In this document: positions 43,627-51,862 of the stretch, piece by piece | Layout of the letters: the number at the start of each line of letters is the position of its first letter | Position numbering within the stretch: the stretch's first letter is position 1 | NCBI GenBank assembly: GCA_900113385.1 | Contig: FOPE01000007.1 | Span: 23,468 to 87,467 of the forward strand | Length of the DNA: 64,000 nt | From: Lachnospiraceae bacterium C7 | GTDB lineage: Bacteria; Bacillota; Clostridia; Lachnospirales; Lachnospiraceae | Reading direction: 5' to 3' | Made by a program: the position numbers and the translations under genes | Notes under the pieces: model-generated | Told to the model about the DNA's origin: nothing | What the model saw: the letters and a program-made list of their open reading frames with translations, nothing else | Database searches by the model: none

Positions 43627-44322
43627 ATGAAGATTTTCACTAAGGTAAGTAGGTTTTCATATAAAAAGAATCGATTTGTTATTACCGCAGTTTTATCTAT
43701 TGCGGTAATAATATTATTGATTTATTCAAAAAATAATTACAGTCATAAAAAAATGATGACGTATTCAAAGAACGTTGATAAGATTTGCGCAGTAGTTAAT
43801 GGCAAAAGCCTAACTTTGCGCAATTTTGCGTTTTATGTGGCTTATGAAGAGGGAGAAGTAGAAAAACAAGCATTAGTATACGACTCTAAAAAACCATCGA
43901 AATATTGGAATTTGCATATGAATGGTTATTTCATAAAGTATTCAGCAAGGAATGCTGCCATAAATATGGGAATACACGATGAGATTTTTTATCAAAAAGC
44001 TCTAAAAGATAATGTTAAATTAACAAAATTAGAAAAAGATACACTAAAGAATAATCAAGAAGATTTCTGGAATGATTTAAAAGAAGAGGAAAAAGATAAA
44101 AAACTAGGTGTTTCAAAAAAAGACATTTATGATACAATGGAGAAGATGGCTTATGCCCAAAAGGAACAAATGCTTTGCGAGGAAATTGACGGAGTTGAAC
44201 ATGGTGAATATGACTTTGATCAAGATAGTTACAAAGATTTGTTAAAAGAAAATAATAGTTATAAGATTGCGAAGGATGTGTGGCAAAGGCTAGACTTTGG
44301 TAATATAACCTTAGACCACTAA
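43627..44322 (+). CDS. Membrane-anchored SurA/PrsA N-domain-like protein without PPIase domain
   Basis: A protein of 231 residues with a basic start and one membrane segment at about 16-34 (FVITAVLSIAVIILLIYS). The segment VDKICAVVNGKSLTLRNFAFYVAYEEGEVEKQALVYD resembles the N-terminal region of SurA/PrsA-type chaperones. The later part is helical and charged. There is no parvulin domain, so it would be a chaperone-like or adaptor protein, unlike the gene at 8.8 kb. Similarity is weak and read by eye. A strong hairpin lies in its early coding region. Confidence 0.62.
   Translation: MKIFTKVSRFSYKKNRFVITAVLSIAVIILLIYSKNNYSHKKMMTYSKNVDKICAVVNGKSLTLRNFAFYVAYEEGEVEKQALVYDSKKPSKYWNLHMNGYFIKYSARNAAINMGIHDEIFYQKALKDNVKLTKLEKDTLKNNQEDFWNDLKEEEKDKKLGVSKKDIYDTMEKMAYAQKEQMLCEEIDGVEHGEYDFDQDSYKDLLKENNSYKIAKDVWQRLDFGNITLDH
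43679..43711. repeat. Inverted repeat inside the coding region of the SurA-like gene
   Basis: TTATTACCGCA and TGCGGTAATAA, perfect 11-base arms with an 11-base loop, 53 bases after the start codon in the membrane-segment codons. Confidence 0.8.
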
Positions 44323-44353
44323 GGAGATGTGCAATCGGAAAGAAGAGAATGAA

Positions 44354-45217
44354 ATGAAAATAGGTAGAAATGATCCATGTTGGTGTGGAAGTGGAAGAAA
44401 ATACAAGCAATGTCACGAGGCTTTTGATGCTAAAATTGAAAAATTTGAAAGAGAAGGACATATCGTACCTTCAAGAGATTTAATTAAGACACCAGAAGAA
44501 ATTGAAAAAATAAAAGAAAGTGCGAAAATTAATGTGGCAGTTCTTGACTATATCGAAGAGCACATTAAAGAAGGCATTTCAACAGCGCAAATAGACAAAT
44601 GGGTTTATGATATTACAACATCAATGGGAGGTATCCCAGCAGACCTTAATTATGAGGGATATCCATACAGTGTATGTACATCAGTTAATGATCAAGTATG
44701 TCATGGATTCCCTTCAGAAGATGTGATTTTAAAGTCAGGAGATATTGTTAATGTTGATTGTTCAACAATTTTACACGGATATTATTCTGATTCATCAAGA
44801 ATGTTTTGCATTGGAGATGTAAGTCCAGAAAAAAGAAAATTAGTAGAAGTAACTAAAGAATGTGTTCAAAAAGGTCTTGAAGCAACAAAACCATGGGGCT
44901 TTTTAGGAGACATGGGACAAGCAGTACATGATCACGCATATGCGAATGGCTACACAGTAGTTCGTGAAATTGGTGGACATGGAGTAGGAAATGAATTCCA
45001 CGAGGAGCCATGGGTAGGCTATAATAGCAAAGCTGGTACAGAAATGCTTTTAGTTCCAGGAATGATGTTTACAATCGAACCAATGGTTAACATGGGCGGT
45101 GTAGAAATTTACCAGAATGGTGACTGGGAAGTATACACAGAAGATGGCCTTCCATCAGCACAGTGGGAGATTCAAGTCCTTGTAACAGAGACAGGAACAG
45201 AAGTTATTTCTTGGTAG
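44354..45217 (+). CDS. map: Type I methionyl aminopeptidase with N-terminal SEC-C zinc motif
   Basis: Removes the initiator Met from new proteins. About 287 residues. The N terminus MKIGRNDPCWCGSGRKYKQCH is a SEC-C zinc-binding motif, a known extension in clostridial MetAPs that probably aids ribosome or protein binding. The M24 catalytic domain has the five metal ligands: NVDCS, YYSDSSRM, the His of GGHGVG, FTIEPM and QWEIQVLV. An ATG at 44327 abuts its AAGGAG, so the conserved start at 44354 is preferred, although its own ribosome binding site (AGAAGAGA) is weak. Confidence 0.93.
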   Translation: MKIGRNDPCWCGSGRKYKQCHEAFDAKIEKFEREGHIVPSRDLIKTPEEIEKIKESAKINVAVLDYIEEHIKEGISTAQIDKWVYDITTSMGGIPADLNYEGYPYSVCTSVNDQVCHGFPSEDVILKSGDIVNVDCSTILHGYYSDSSRMFCIGDVSPEKRKLVEVTKECVQKGLEATKPWGFLGDMGQAVHDHAYANGYTVVREIGGHGVGNEFHEEPWVGYNSKAGTEMLLVPGMMFTIEPMVNMGGVEIYQNGDWEVYTEDGLPSAQWEIQVLVTETGTEVISW

Positions 45218-45288
45218 TAAGTGCTGTAGTTAAGGCAAACAAGTAATGTCTACTAAGAGAAAATATAAAATGAAATCTGAGAGAAAAC

Positions 45289-46056
45289 ATGAAAAATAAT
45301 ACAGAGAAAAAGAAAAATAATGCTACAAAAAAAGTGGCAGTTATAATGGCTATAACAATAGTATTTGCTGCAATTATTTTTTGTGGAGTATTATATGTTA
45401 ATGATTACTATAAGGCAAAAAGCATAGCAAAAAGATCGCTTATGTCTAATAAAATCGTAACGGTCAAAGAGGAAAAAGAGTACTATTTGTTTAAACCAAA
45501 TAAAAAGGCAACCACTAAGGCAATAGTATTTTATCCAGGAGCAAAAGTAGAAGAAGTAGCGTATTCAAGACTAATGTCAGATTTTGCTGAAGCAGGTTAT
45601 GAAGTGTTCTTAGTTAAAATGCCAATGCGAATGGCTATTTTTGACAAGGATGCAGCTACAGATATTATTAAGGACAAAGCCAACAAAAATATTAAAGAAT
45701 GGACTATGATGGGACATTCAATGGGTGGAGCAATGGCGGCAAATTATACCGCTGAGCACACGGATAAGGTTTCAAATTTAGTGCTTTTGGCAGCATATGG
45801 CACAAAGGATTTTTCAAAATCAAATGTAAAAGTTCTTAGTTTATATGGTTCAAATGATAAGGTATTGAATAAAGAACATTATAAGAAAAATGCCAAGAAT
45901 TTACCAAAAGACGCAGTTAAATATGAAATAGAAGGTGGAAATCATGCGGGCTATGCTGATTACGGAGAACAAAAATCAGATGGCAAAGCAAAGATTTCGC
46001 CAAAGGAACAGCAGGAAGAAGTTGTAGACTTATTTTTAGAGACATATGCACGATAA
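45289..46056 (+). CDS. Membrane-anchored alpha/beta hydrolase
   Basis: A protein of 255 residues with an N-terminal anchor (VAVIMAITIVFAAIIFCGVLY, about 17-37) and an extracytoplasmic alpha/beta hydrolase fold. The nucleophile elbow is GHSMGG with Ser near 143. LYGSNDKVL gives the likely Asp and GGNHAGYADYG the His. The AIVFYPGAKVEEVAYSRL segment resembles the family often called alpha/beta hydrolase of the dienelactone hydrolase type. Substrate unknown. The ribosome binding site is weak. Confidence 0.85.
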   Translation: MKNNTEKKKNNATKKVAVIMAITIVFAAIIFCGVLYVNDYYKAKSIAKRSLMSNKIVTVKEEKEYYLFKPNKKATTKAIVFYPGAKVEEVAYSRLMSDFAEAGYEVFLVKMPMRMAIFDKDAATDIIKDKANKNIKEWTMMGHSMGGAMAANYTAEHTDKVSNLVLLAAYGTKDFSKSNVKVLSLYGSNDKVLNKEHYKKNAKNLPKDAVKYEIEGGNHAGYADYGEQKSDGKAKISPKEQQEEVVDLFLETYAR

Positions 46057-46101
46057 TATATATAGGATGATTTTTTTGTTACAACAGTATAACCCCCTGA
46101 A

Positions 46102-46209
46102 TCATAGCAAAATGTATATAAGCTATGTTGTATACCTACAAGTCGTAGCAAAATCTATATAAGCTATGTATACTTACAAATCGTAGCAAGAATTTAAATA
46201 AGTTGATGT
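46102..46209 (+). repeat. Tandem stem-loop repeats of about 40 bases
   Basis: Copies start at 46102 (TCATAGCAAAATGTATATAAG), 46143 (TCGTAGCAAAATCTATATAAG) and, partial, 46181 (TCGTAGCAAGAATTTAAATAAG), each shown here to its first 20 or so bases at most by start position. In the first two copies CATAGC or CGTAGC pairs with GCTATG. The array lies just before the HD hydrolase gene. Confidence 0.75.
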
Positions 46210-46223
46210 ATGAGGTAGATGCT

Positions 46224-46841
46224 ATGAAAAATTGTATAACTACATGTTCAAAGATTCAGTTTGATATTATGAACCCGAAGTCAGAAGATATAAAAATCGA
46301 GGATATAGCCCATGCTTTATCTATGATAGTTCGAGCAAATGGACAGTATCCAGAGTTTTTTTCAGTGGGACAGCATTGTATCCAATGTGCAAAAGAAGCT
46401 ATGATAAGGCACTATGTGCCAGAAGTAAGCTTAGCATGTTTGTTGCATGATGCAAGTGAAGCATATATTTCAGACGTTTCATCGGGAGCAAAAAAATATA
46501 TGACAATGTATTTACAAATTGAAAATCAGATACAAGGAATGGTATATAAAAAATATTTAGGTGAAGTACCAATGGGAGAGGCATCGGTTTTGGTTCAGGG
46601 AATTGATGATGCTTGTTACTATTACGAACTTAAACATTTTATGGATATTGAAACTCAACCGCAAGAACCGATGATTTTAGGCGATGCTAGTTATGAATTT
46701 CAACCATTTGAGGATGTTGAAAAAGAGTTCCTTAAGATTTTTAACCAACTTATGGCAGAAATCAATACGACAAAGCTTGGAAATCCTTATACAGTTAAAG
46801 ACAAAAGTGCTAAATTAGATGTAAAATTTAAAAATGTATAA
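46224..46841 (+). CDS. HD-domain phosphohydrolase
   Basis: Predicted metal-dependent phosphohydrolase of about 205 residues. The sequence FSVGQHCIQCAKEA, then CLLHDASEAYISDV (the HD metal pair), and a late DDACYYYELKHFM is the YfbR-like or phage-type HD family that acts on nucleotides. Upstream in-frame TTG 46203 and ATG 46206 are rejected because GAGGT at 46212-46216 has a good spacer only to ATG 46224. No partner gene is evident. Confidence 0.82.
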   Translation: MKNCITTCSKIQFDIMNPKSEDIKIEDIAHALSMIVRANGQYPEFFSVGQHCIQCAKEAMIRHYVPEVSLACLLHDASEAYISDVSSGAKKYMTMYLQIENQIQGMVYKKYLGEVPMGEASVLVQGIDDACYYYELKHFMDIETQPQEPMILGDASYEFQPFEDVEKEFLKIFNQLMAEINTTKLGNPYTVKDKSAKLDVKFKNV

Positions 46842-46858
46842 AAACCTATAAGAATAAA

Positions 46859-46905
46859 TATAAGTGTATGCAAACGTGCATATAAGTGTATACAAACGTA
46901 TATGT
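46859..46905 (+). repeat. 22-base direct repeat
   Basis: ATAAGTGTATGCAAACGTGC and ATAAGTGTATACAAACGTAT follow each other at a 22-base period, downstream of the HD gene. Confidence 0.6.
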
Positions 46906-46935
46906 GCCATAAAGCATAATTATATAAGAAAAATA

Positions 46936-46997
46936 AAAGCTCTAATTCTTGCCTTAGTAGATATTAAATACTAAGAAACAAGGCTTAGAGCTTTTTT
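46936..46997. terminator. Bidirectional terminator between the HD gene and DUF4317
   Basis: AAAGCTCTAA and TTAGAGCTTT form the outer stem and CTTAGTA/TACTAAG an inner one. A T run follows on the plus strand and a shorter one on the minus strand. Confidence 0.78.
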
Positions 46998-47021
46998 GTA
47001 TATTAAATAAAGTGTTAAGAA

Positions 47022-47111
47022 ATAATACTAAGCGATATATACTAAGCAAAAAAATAAGTAATAATATTAAGCGATAATATTAAGCAATAATACAAGCAAT
47101 AGCATTAGACT
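47022..47111 (+). repeat. Degenerate 13-14 base tandem repeats
   Basis: About six or seven units like ATAATATTAAGCG/ATAATATTAAGCA/ATAATACTAAGCG run from 47022 to 47111, between the terminator and the end of the DUF4317 gene. Confidence 0.65.
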
Positions 47112-47129
47112 ATAACATTAAATGGCGAT

Positions 47130-48458
47130 TTATAAATCAGTATTTACGCCATTTATTGTAGCATTCTCATTATCTTCCATAGGTATAACAATACATTTTT
47201 TGCCATTGATATTTTGAGAAGTAATTTGAGAAGCCTTTTGAGGTTTAACATGAAGAACTACGTCATAATTTTTCTCTTCACTTTCATAAGTATCAAGTGC
47301 TTCAGCAGTTTTAGAAAGTTCAACCATTTTTTCTGTTAATTCAATGTTTTTTTCTTGTAATTCATCCTCCTGTTTTTTGATTTGGTTATCTTTTTCTTCG
47401 AGTTGCTGGCTTAAGTCATCAACTTGGTTAATAAGTCCAATTTTTTCAAGATTTACCATGTTTTTTTCAAGAGCACGTTCGTCAACAACGTGTTCTGCAA
47501 CAGGAACATCATCACCGAAAGTTTCTTCAACAGACTTGATGATTCTGTCAGCTTTTTCTTCAGCAACATTACACTCAGTAAGAGCCTTTTCCACAGCACT
47601 AGAATCGAGAATAAAACGATCTTCCTCATTTTCATGGAGTAAATCATAGTCATCAATCATATCGCTAATGGTTTGCTGAATGTTTAAAAGTGTTCCGTCA
47701 GTGCTTTCTTCTTCAGGTCCAAGTACATTACGGACAATAGAATGGAACGCAATCTTTTGCTCAGTTGCTGTACGTTTTGCATTACAGCCAAGACCGTTTT
47801 GAACAAATTCAGTATGAGGTTCTTTAACATTTTTTGTATAAAATAAAGTTGAATGAATATCAGTGCTACGGTCATTGAAAGCAGGGAATAGAAGGGCACT
47901 ATCAGGAGCACCTACAACCCAATCACGATCACGGGCACCAATGCGATTTTCATTTTCCTTGTATCCAAGAGCAGCCTTAGATAAGGTAACAGGACATATT
48001 GCCACAAGGATATATCTATATACTTCCTCAGATTCATCTAAATCAATATTATCTTTGGTTTTAGTCATAACATCGTAGGCATCGTTGAAAAGTAAAATTA
48101 AATAGTTGCCAGCATACTCATAAGAATCAATGACATGATCGTAAAAGCTATCAATAAGGCCTTCATCTTCAAGGTTACTATCTCTAAGAGCCATAAGGAT
48201 TTGCTGACGACCGCCAACTTCCTCTTCTATAATAGGAAATTCTAAATTCAAAAGGTTGTTATCGAGCTTTCCAGATAGGCATTTATTGGCAATTTCTAGA
48301 TATTTATGAAATTCTTCATCTTCTAAATTTAAAAATCTATTGCTAAAAGAGCAAACTTTTTCTCTATTAGCGTCTACATAACATCCACAAAGTCTTGTAA
48401 ATGTCACCTTATCTTTTTTGAAACGACGTTTAAGTTCTAAAACTTCTTTTTTATTCAA
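47130..48458 (-). CDS. DUF4317 family protein
   Basis: A cytoplasmic protein of about 442 residues from a family of unknown function found mostly in Lachnospiraceae. It begins (L)NKKEVLELKRRFKKDKVTFTRLCGCYVDANREKV, with a CGCY motif and the later segments GARDRDWVVGAPDSALLFPAFNDR and FVQNGLGCNAKRTATEQK. A coiled coil at about 330-390 (NQVDDLSQQLEEKDNQIKKQEDELQEK, read in parts) precedes a short C-terminal domain. The start is TTG at 48458: GAGGAGG lies 7 bases upstream, and the 31 upstream in-frame codons overlap that site. Family assignment is from pattern memory. Confidence 0.8.
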   Translation of the reverse strand: MNKKEVLELKRRFKKDKVTFTRLCGCYVDANREKVCSFSNRFLNLEDEEFHKYLEIANKCLSGKLDNNLLNLEFPIIEEEVGGRQQILMALRDSNLEDEGLIDSFYDHVIDSYEYAGNYLILLFNDAYDVMTKTKDNIDLDESEEVYRYILVAICPVTLSKAALGYKENENRIGARDRDWVVGAPDSALLFPAFNDRSTDIHSTLFYTKNVKEPHTEFVQNGLGCNAKRTATEQKIAFHSIVRNVLGPEEESTDGTLLNIQQTISDMIDDYDLLHENEEDRFILDSSAVEKALTECNVAEEKADRIIKSVEETFGDDVPVAEHVVDERALEKNMVNLEKIGLINQVDDLSQQLEEKDNQIKKQEDELQEKNIELTEKMVELSKTAEALDTYESEEKNYDVVLHVKPQKASQITSQNINGKKCIVIPMEDNENATINGVNTDL

Positions 48459-48594
48459 ATTGTATACCTCCTCAAAATTAAATCGTAAAAATAACGCTTT
48501 AAATATTATATTATATTTGTGGAAAAAACTCCATAAGGATAATAAGAGCAAAATTAGTATAAGTTAAAAATGGCATAAAACAAATTAGAAAATA

Positions 48595-48603
48595 TGCTAT
48601 AAT
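48595..48603 (+). promoter_or_regulatory. Extended -10 promoter of the small membrane protein gene
   Basis: TGCTATAAT, 50 bases upstream of the ATG at 48653, with no clear -35. Confidence 0.4.
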
Positions 48604-48652
48604 GTAACACATGGCGGAAACGTTAAAATAAAGACATTGTGAGGTTAGACAG

Positions 48653-48982
48653 ATGAAAAATAATATTTTTTTAAAAACATTAGGAGAAATGGGAATGATA
48701 CTCCTAAGTGCTATTATAGCGTCAGAAGTAATATATAAATTTAGTATAAAAGGCTTAGCAGAAATTCTAGTATATGTAGGTGTTATGGCTGTTTTTGAAT
48801 TGATTTTCAATCATAAAAAAGAGAAAAGAATAGATGGAATCTACGGAGTGGTTGCATTTGCAATTGCAACAATTATATCATTTATAAAATTCAAAGAATC
48901 CTTTGTTATTGTAATTTTAATCGGTTGGGCATTGTCTATCATAGGAATTTTTGTTAAGAAAATTTTAAAAGATAAGCTATAA
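48653..48982 (+). CDS. Small membrane protein, unknown function
   Basis: A protein of 109 residues with about four hydrophobic segments (MGMILLSAIIASEVIY, LAEILVYVGVMAVFELIF, GVVAFAIATIISFI, FVIVILIGWALSIIGIFV). A basic loop (NHKKEKR) and the C-terminal KKILKDKL point to the cytoplasm. No family is recognised. The ATG follows GAGGTTAG. It precedes the TetM-like fusion gene by 75 bases on the same strand and may share its transcript. Confidence 0.7.
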   Translation: MKNNIFLKTLGEMGMILLSAIIASEVIYKFSIKGLAEILVYVGVMAVFELIFNHKKEKRIDGIYGVVAFAIATIISFIKFKESFVIVILIGWALSIIGIFVKKILKDKL

Positions 48983-49057
48983 AAAGACCTATAACATTTG
49001 CTAAATTTCTATATCAAATGTAAAATAATAAGAGAATATTAAAAAAGGTGATTATCA

Positions 49058-51838
49058 ATGAAAAAAATAAATATAGGAATATTAGCTCATGTTGATGCGG
49101 GAAAAACAACCCTATCAGAGGCATTATTATATAAAACAGGACAGATTAGAAAATTAGGACGAGTAGATCATAAAGATGCATTTCTAGATACTGACTCTAT
49201 GGAAAGAGATAGAGGAATCACAATTTTTTCAAAGCAAGCAAGAATAAAAACTCAAGAAATGGATATAACACTACTAGATACTCCAGGTCACGTAGATTTT
49301 TCAGCAGAAATGGAAAGAACATTAGAGGTTTTAGACTACGCAATTTTAGTGATTTCTGGAACCGATAAAGTGCAAAGCCATACAAGAACAGTATGGAAAT
49401 TGTTGAAACATTACAATGTACCAACTTTCATCTTTGTAAACAAGATGGATTTAGTTGGAGCAGATAAAGAAGAAGTTTTAAAAGACTTAAAAAGTGGATT
49501 ATCCAATGAATGTGTGGATTTTTCTGTGCTTTTTGAAGAAAATAGTGGAAACAGTGACAAGCTTAATGACTTTGAAGAAGAAATAGCAGTAAGTGATGAA
49601 CAGTTATTAGATACATACATGGAATCAGGCGAATTAAGCCTTGAAGATATTGCAACGGTTATTAGCCAAAGGAAGGTGTTTCCTTGTGTATTTGGATCTG
49701 CCCTTAAGGTGGAAGGTGTAGAAGAATTATATTCAATTATAGAAAAATACACTATTCAACCTAAGTACCAGTCAGAATTTGGTGCTAAAATCTATAAAAT
49801 AGGACATGACGATTCAGGAAAGCGTCTTACTTTTTTAAAAGTTACAGGAGGAAGTCTTAAAGTTAAGGACTTAATAGAGTATGCTGATTTGTCAAAAAAA
49901 GAAAGCACTGAAGAAAGTGTCAAAGATGAAATAGCAACAATTGCAGAAAAAATCGACCAAATAAGAATATATTCAGGCGAAAAATTTGAAGCTGTTGACA
50001 TGGTAGAAGCAGGTACTGTTTGTGCAGTAATCGGATTAACTAAGACTCAAGCAGGAATGGGATTAGGTTTTGAAAAAAATGAGAGAGAGACAATTTTAGA
50101 GCCGGTACTTAACTATCAAGTTTTTTTCCCAGACAATATTACAAAAACTCAGATGCTCCAAAATCTTAGAGTCTTAGAAGAAGAAGATCCAAAGCTAAAT
50201 GTAGTATGGAATGAAGAACTTAAAGAAATACATGTTCAATTAATGGGACCTGTGCAAATAGAAGTGTTGACCCATTTAGTAAAAGAAAGATTTGATATAA
50301 ATGTTTCATTTGGTGAAGGAAGCATAGTTTATAAAGAAACAGTAGCTGAACCAGTAGAAGGTGTAGGGCATTTTGAACCATTAAGACATTATGCAGAGGT
50401 TCATTTACTTATAGAACCAGGTGAAAGAGGTAGTGGAGTTACAGTGGCAAGTAGCTGTAGTACTGATATTTTAGAGTTGAATTGGCAACGTTTAATAACT
50501 ACCCATATAGAAGAAAAAGAGCATAAGGGAGTGCTGACAGGAAGTGGTTTAACAGATGTAAAAATAACCATTTTGACAGGTAGAGCACATCAAAAACATA
50601 CAGAAGGTGGAGATTTTAGACAGGCTACATATCGTGCTATAAGAAATGGTTTAATGAAAGCGCAAAATGTTTTGTTAGAGCCATATTTTAAGTTTGAAAT
50701 AGAAGTGCCTAAAGAAAATTTAGGACGTGCACTTTCTGATATGGAGCAAAATTTTGCAAAATATAATTCTCCAGAATTTTTACAGATAAATGGAGAAGAA
50801 TGGACTAGGTTAACAGGTAAGGTCCCAGTATCAACAGTGACAAACTATAAATCTATTTTGAATGAATATACAAGTGGTCGTGGAAAAATTATGCTTAATC
50901 TAGATGGCTATGATATCTGCCATAATCCAGAAGAAGTAATTGCAAAACGTGCATACAATCCAGAAATGGACTTAAGAAATACAGCTGATTCTGTTTTTTG
51001 TGCCCATGGAGCAGGCTTTGTAGTGCCTTGGTCAGAAGTAGAAAATTATATGCATTTAGATTATGTTTATAAAGGCGGACAGCTTGATTATTCAGGATAT
51101 GAGGATGAATTAGAAAATTTTGACGTCCAAGCATTTACTGCCCTTAGCAAGAGAAAAGAAGAAAAAAGAAAATTAGAAAAAATGAATAGCTATGAAGTGG
51201 ATGCAGAACTACAGTCAATATATCAAAGAGAATTTGGCATGAACAAAGATGACATGCTAGATTACGAGCGAAAAAAAGCAAGTGGAAACCGAAAATGGGG
51301 CAAGAAAAATAAGGATGAAAATAAAAATTCTTCTAAACCACAAAAAGTAAAAATCGACAAACATGGTAATCCAATTTATCCCAAAAAAGATCACAGAGGT
51401 AGTTTGCTATTAGTTGATGGTTACAATATAATTTTTGATTGGAAAAATCTTAAGGAGTTGGCTAATATAAACATGGATTCAGCAAGGGATAAATTGCTAG
51501 ATATATTAGCTGATTATCAAGGATTTAAACATTGCGATATTATGGTAGTGTTTGACGCCTATAAAATAAAAGGTAATCCAGGGAAAAAGGTAAAATATCA
51601 CGGCATAGACGTAGTTTATACTAAGCAAGACGAAAAAGCAGATACATTTATAGAACGAACAGTTAATAATTTAAAAAGCAAGTACAATATAACTGTAGCT
51701 TCATCAGATGGATTAGTACAACTTACATGTTTGAAATTTGGTGCTCTTAGATTATCAGCCCGTTTATTAGAAAAGGAAATAGAAGCGGTTCATGGCGCTG
51801 GAATGGAAGAGTACATGGAAAATAAAAAAAATAAATAA
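49058..51838 (+). CDS. TetM-like ribosomal GTPase fused to a YacP/Rae1-type NYN nuclease
   Basis: A protein of 926 residues. Residues 1 to about 640 are an EF-G-like translational GTPase of the ribosomal protection (TetM/TetO) group: AHVDAGKTT (G1), RGIT (G2), DTPGHVDF (G3) and NKMD (G4), then domains II-V with RPVSTVTNY-type ends. After a Lys-rich linker (about 740-780) comes an NYN domain (782-915): LLLVDGYNIIFDW, VVFDAY, EKADTFIE and ASSDGLVQ keep the four acidic residues of a PIN-like nuclease active site. YacP of Bacillus (Rae1) is known to cut mRNA in the ribosomal A site, the place where TetM and EF-G domain IV insert. The fusion predicts ribosome-targeted mRNA cleavage or rescue. Tetracycline resistance is not shown. 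The start ATG follows AAAGGTG. Confidence 0.88.
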   Translation: MKKINIGILAHVDAGKTTLSEALLYKTGQIRKLGRVDHKDAFLDTDSMERDRGITIFSKQARIKTQEMDITLLDTPGHVDFSAEMERTLEVLDYAILVISGTDKVQSHTRTVWKLLKHYNVPTFIFVNKMDLVGADKEEVLKDLKSGLSNECVDFSVLFEENSGNSDKLNDFEEEIAVSDEQLLDTYMESGELSLEDIATVISQRKVFPCVFGSALKVEGVEELYSIIEKYTIQPKYQSEFGAKIYKIGHDDSGKRLTFLKVTGGSLKVKDLIEYADLSKKESTEESVKDEIATIAEKIDQIRIYSGEKFEAVDMVEAGTVCAVIGLTKTQAGMGLGFEKNERETILEPVLNYQVFFPDNITKTQMLQNLRVLEEEDPKLNVVWNEELKEIHVQLMGPVQIEVLTHLVKERFDINVSFGEGSIVYKETVAEPVEGVGHFEPLRHYAEVHLLIEPGERGSGVTVASSCSTDILELNWQRLITTHIEEKEHKGVLTGSGLTDVKITILTGRAHQKHTEGGDFRQATYRAIRNGLMKAQNVLLEPYFKFEIEVPKENLGRALSDMEQNFAKYNSPEFLQINGEEWTRLTGKVPVSTVTNYKSILNEYTSGRGKIMLNLDGYDICHNPEEVIAKRAYNPEMDLRNTADSVFCAHGAGFVVPWSEVENYMHLDYVYKGGQLDYSGYEDELENFDVQAFTALSKRKEEKRKLEKMNSYEVDAELQSIYQREFGMNKDDMLDYERKKASGNRKWGKKNKDENKNSSKPQKVKIDKHGNPIYPKKDHRGSLLLVDGYNIIFDWKNLKELANINMDSARDKLLDILADYQGFKHCDIMVVFDAYKIKGNPGKKVKYHGIDVVYTKQDEKADTFIERTVNNLKSKYNITVASSDGLVQLTCLKFGALRLSARLLEKEIEAVHGAGMEEYMENKKNK

Positions 51839-51862
51839 TACTCAGAACAGGATGGAAAGTCA

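Noticed and set aside
49058..51838. Acquired tetracycline-resistance gene tet(M)
   Set aside because: The GTPase part is only TetM-like, there is a C-terminal nuclease domain, and no mobile genes flank it; a resistance role is not supported by the sequence.
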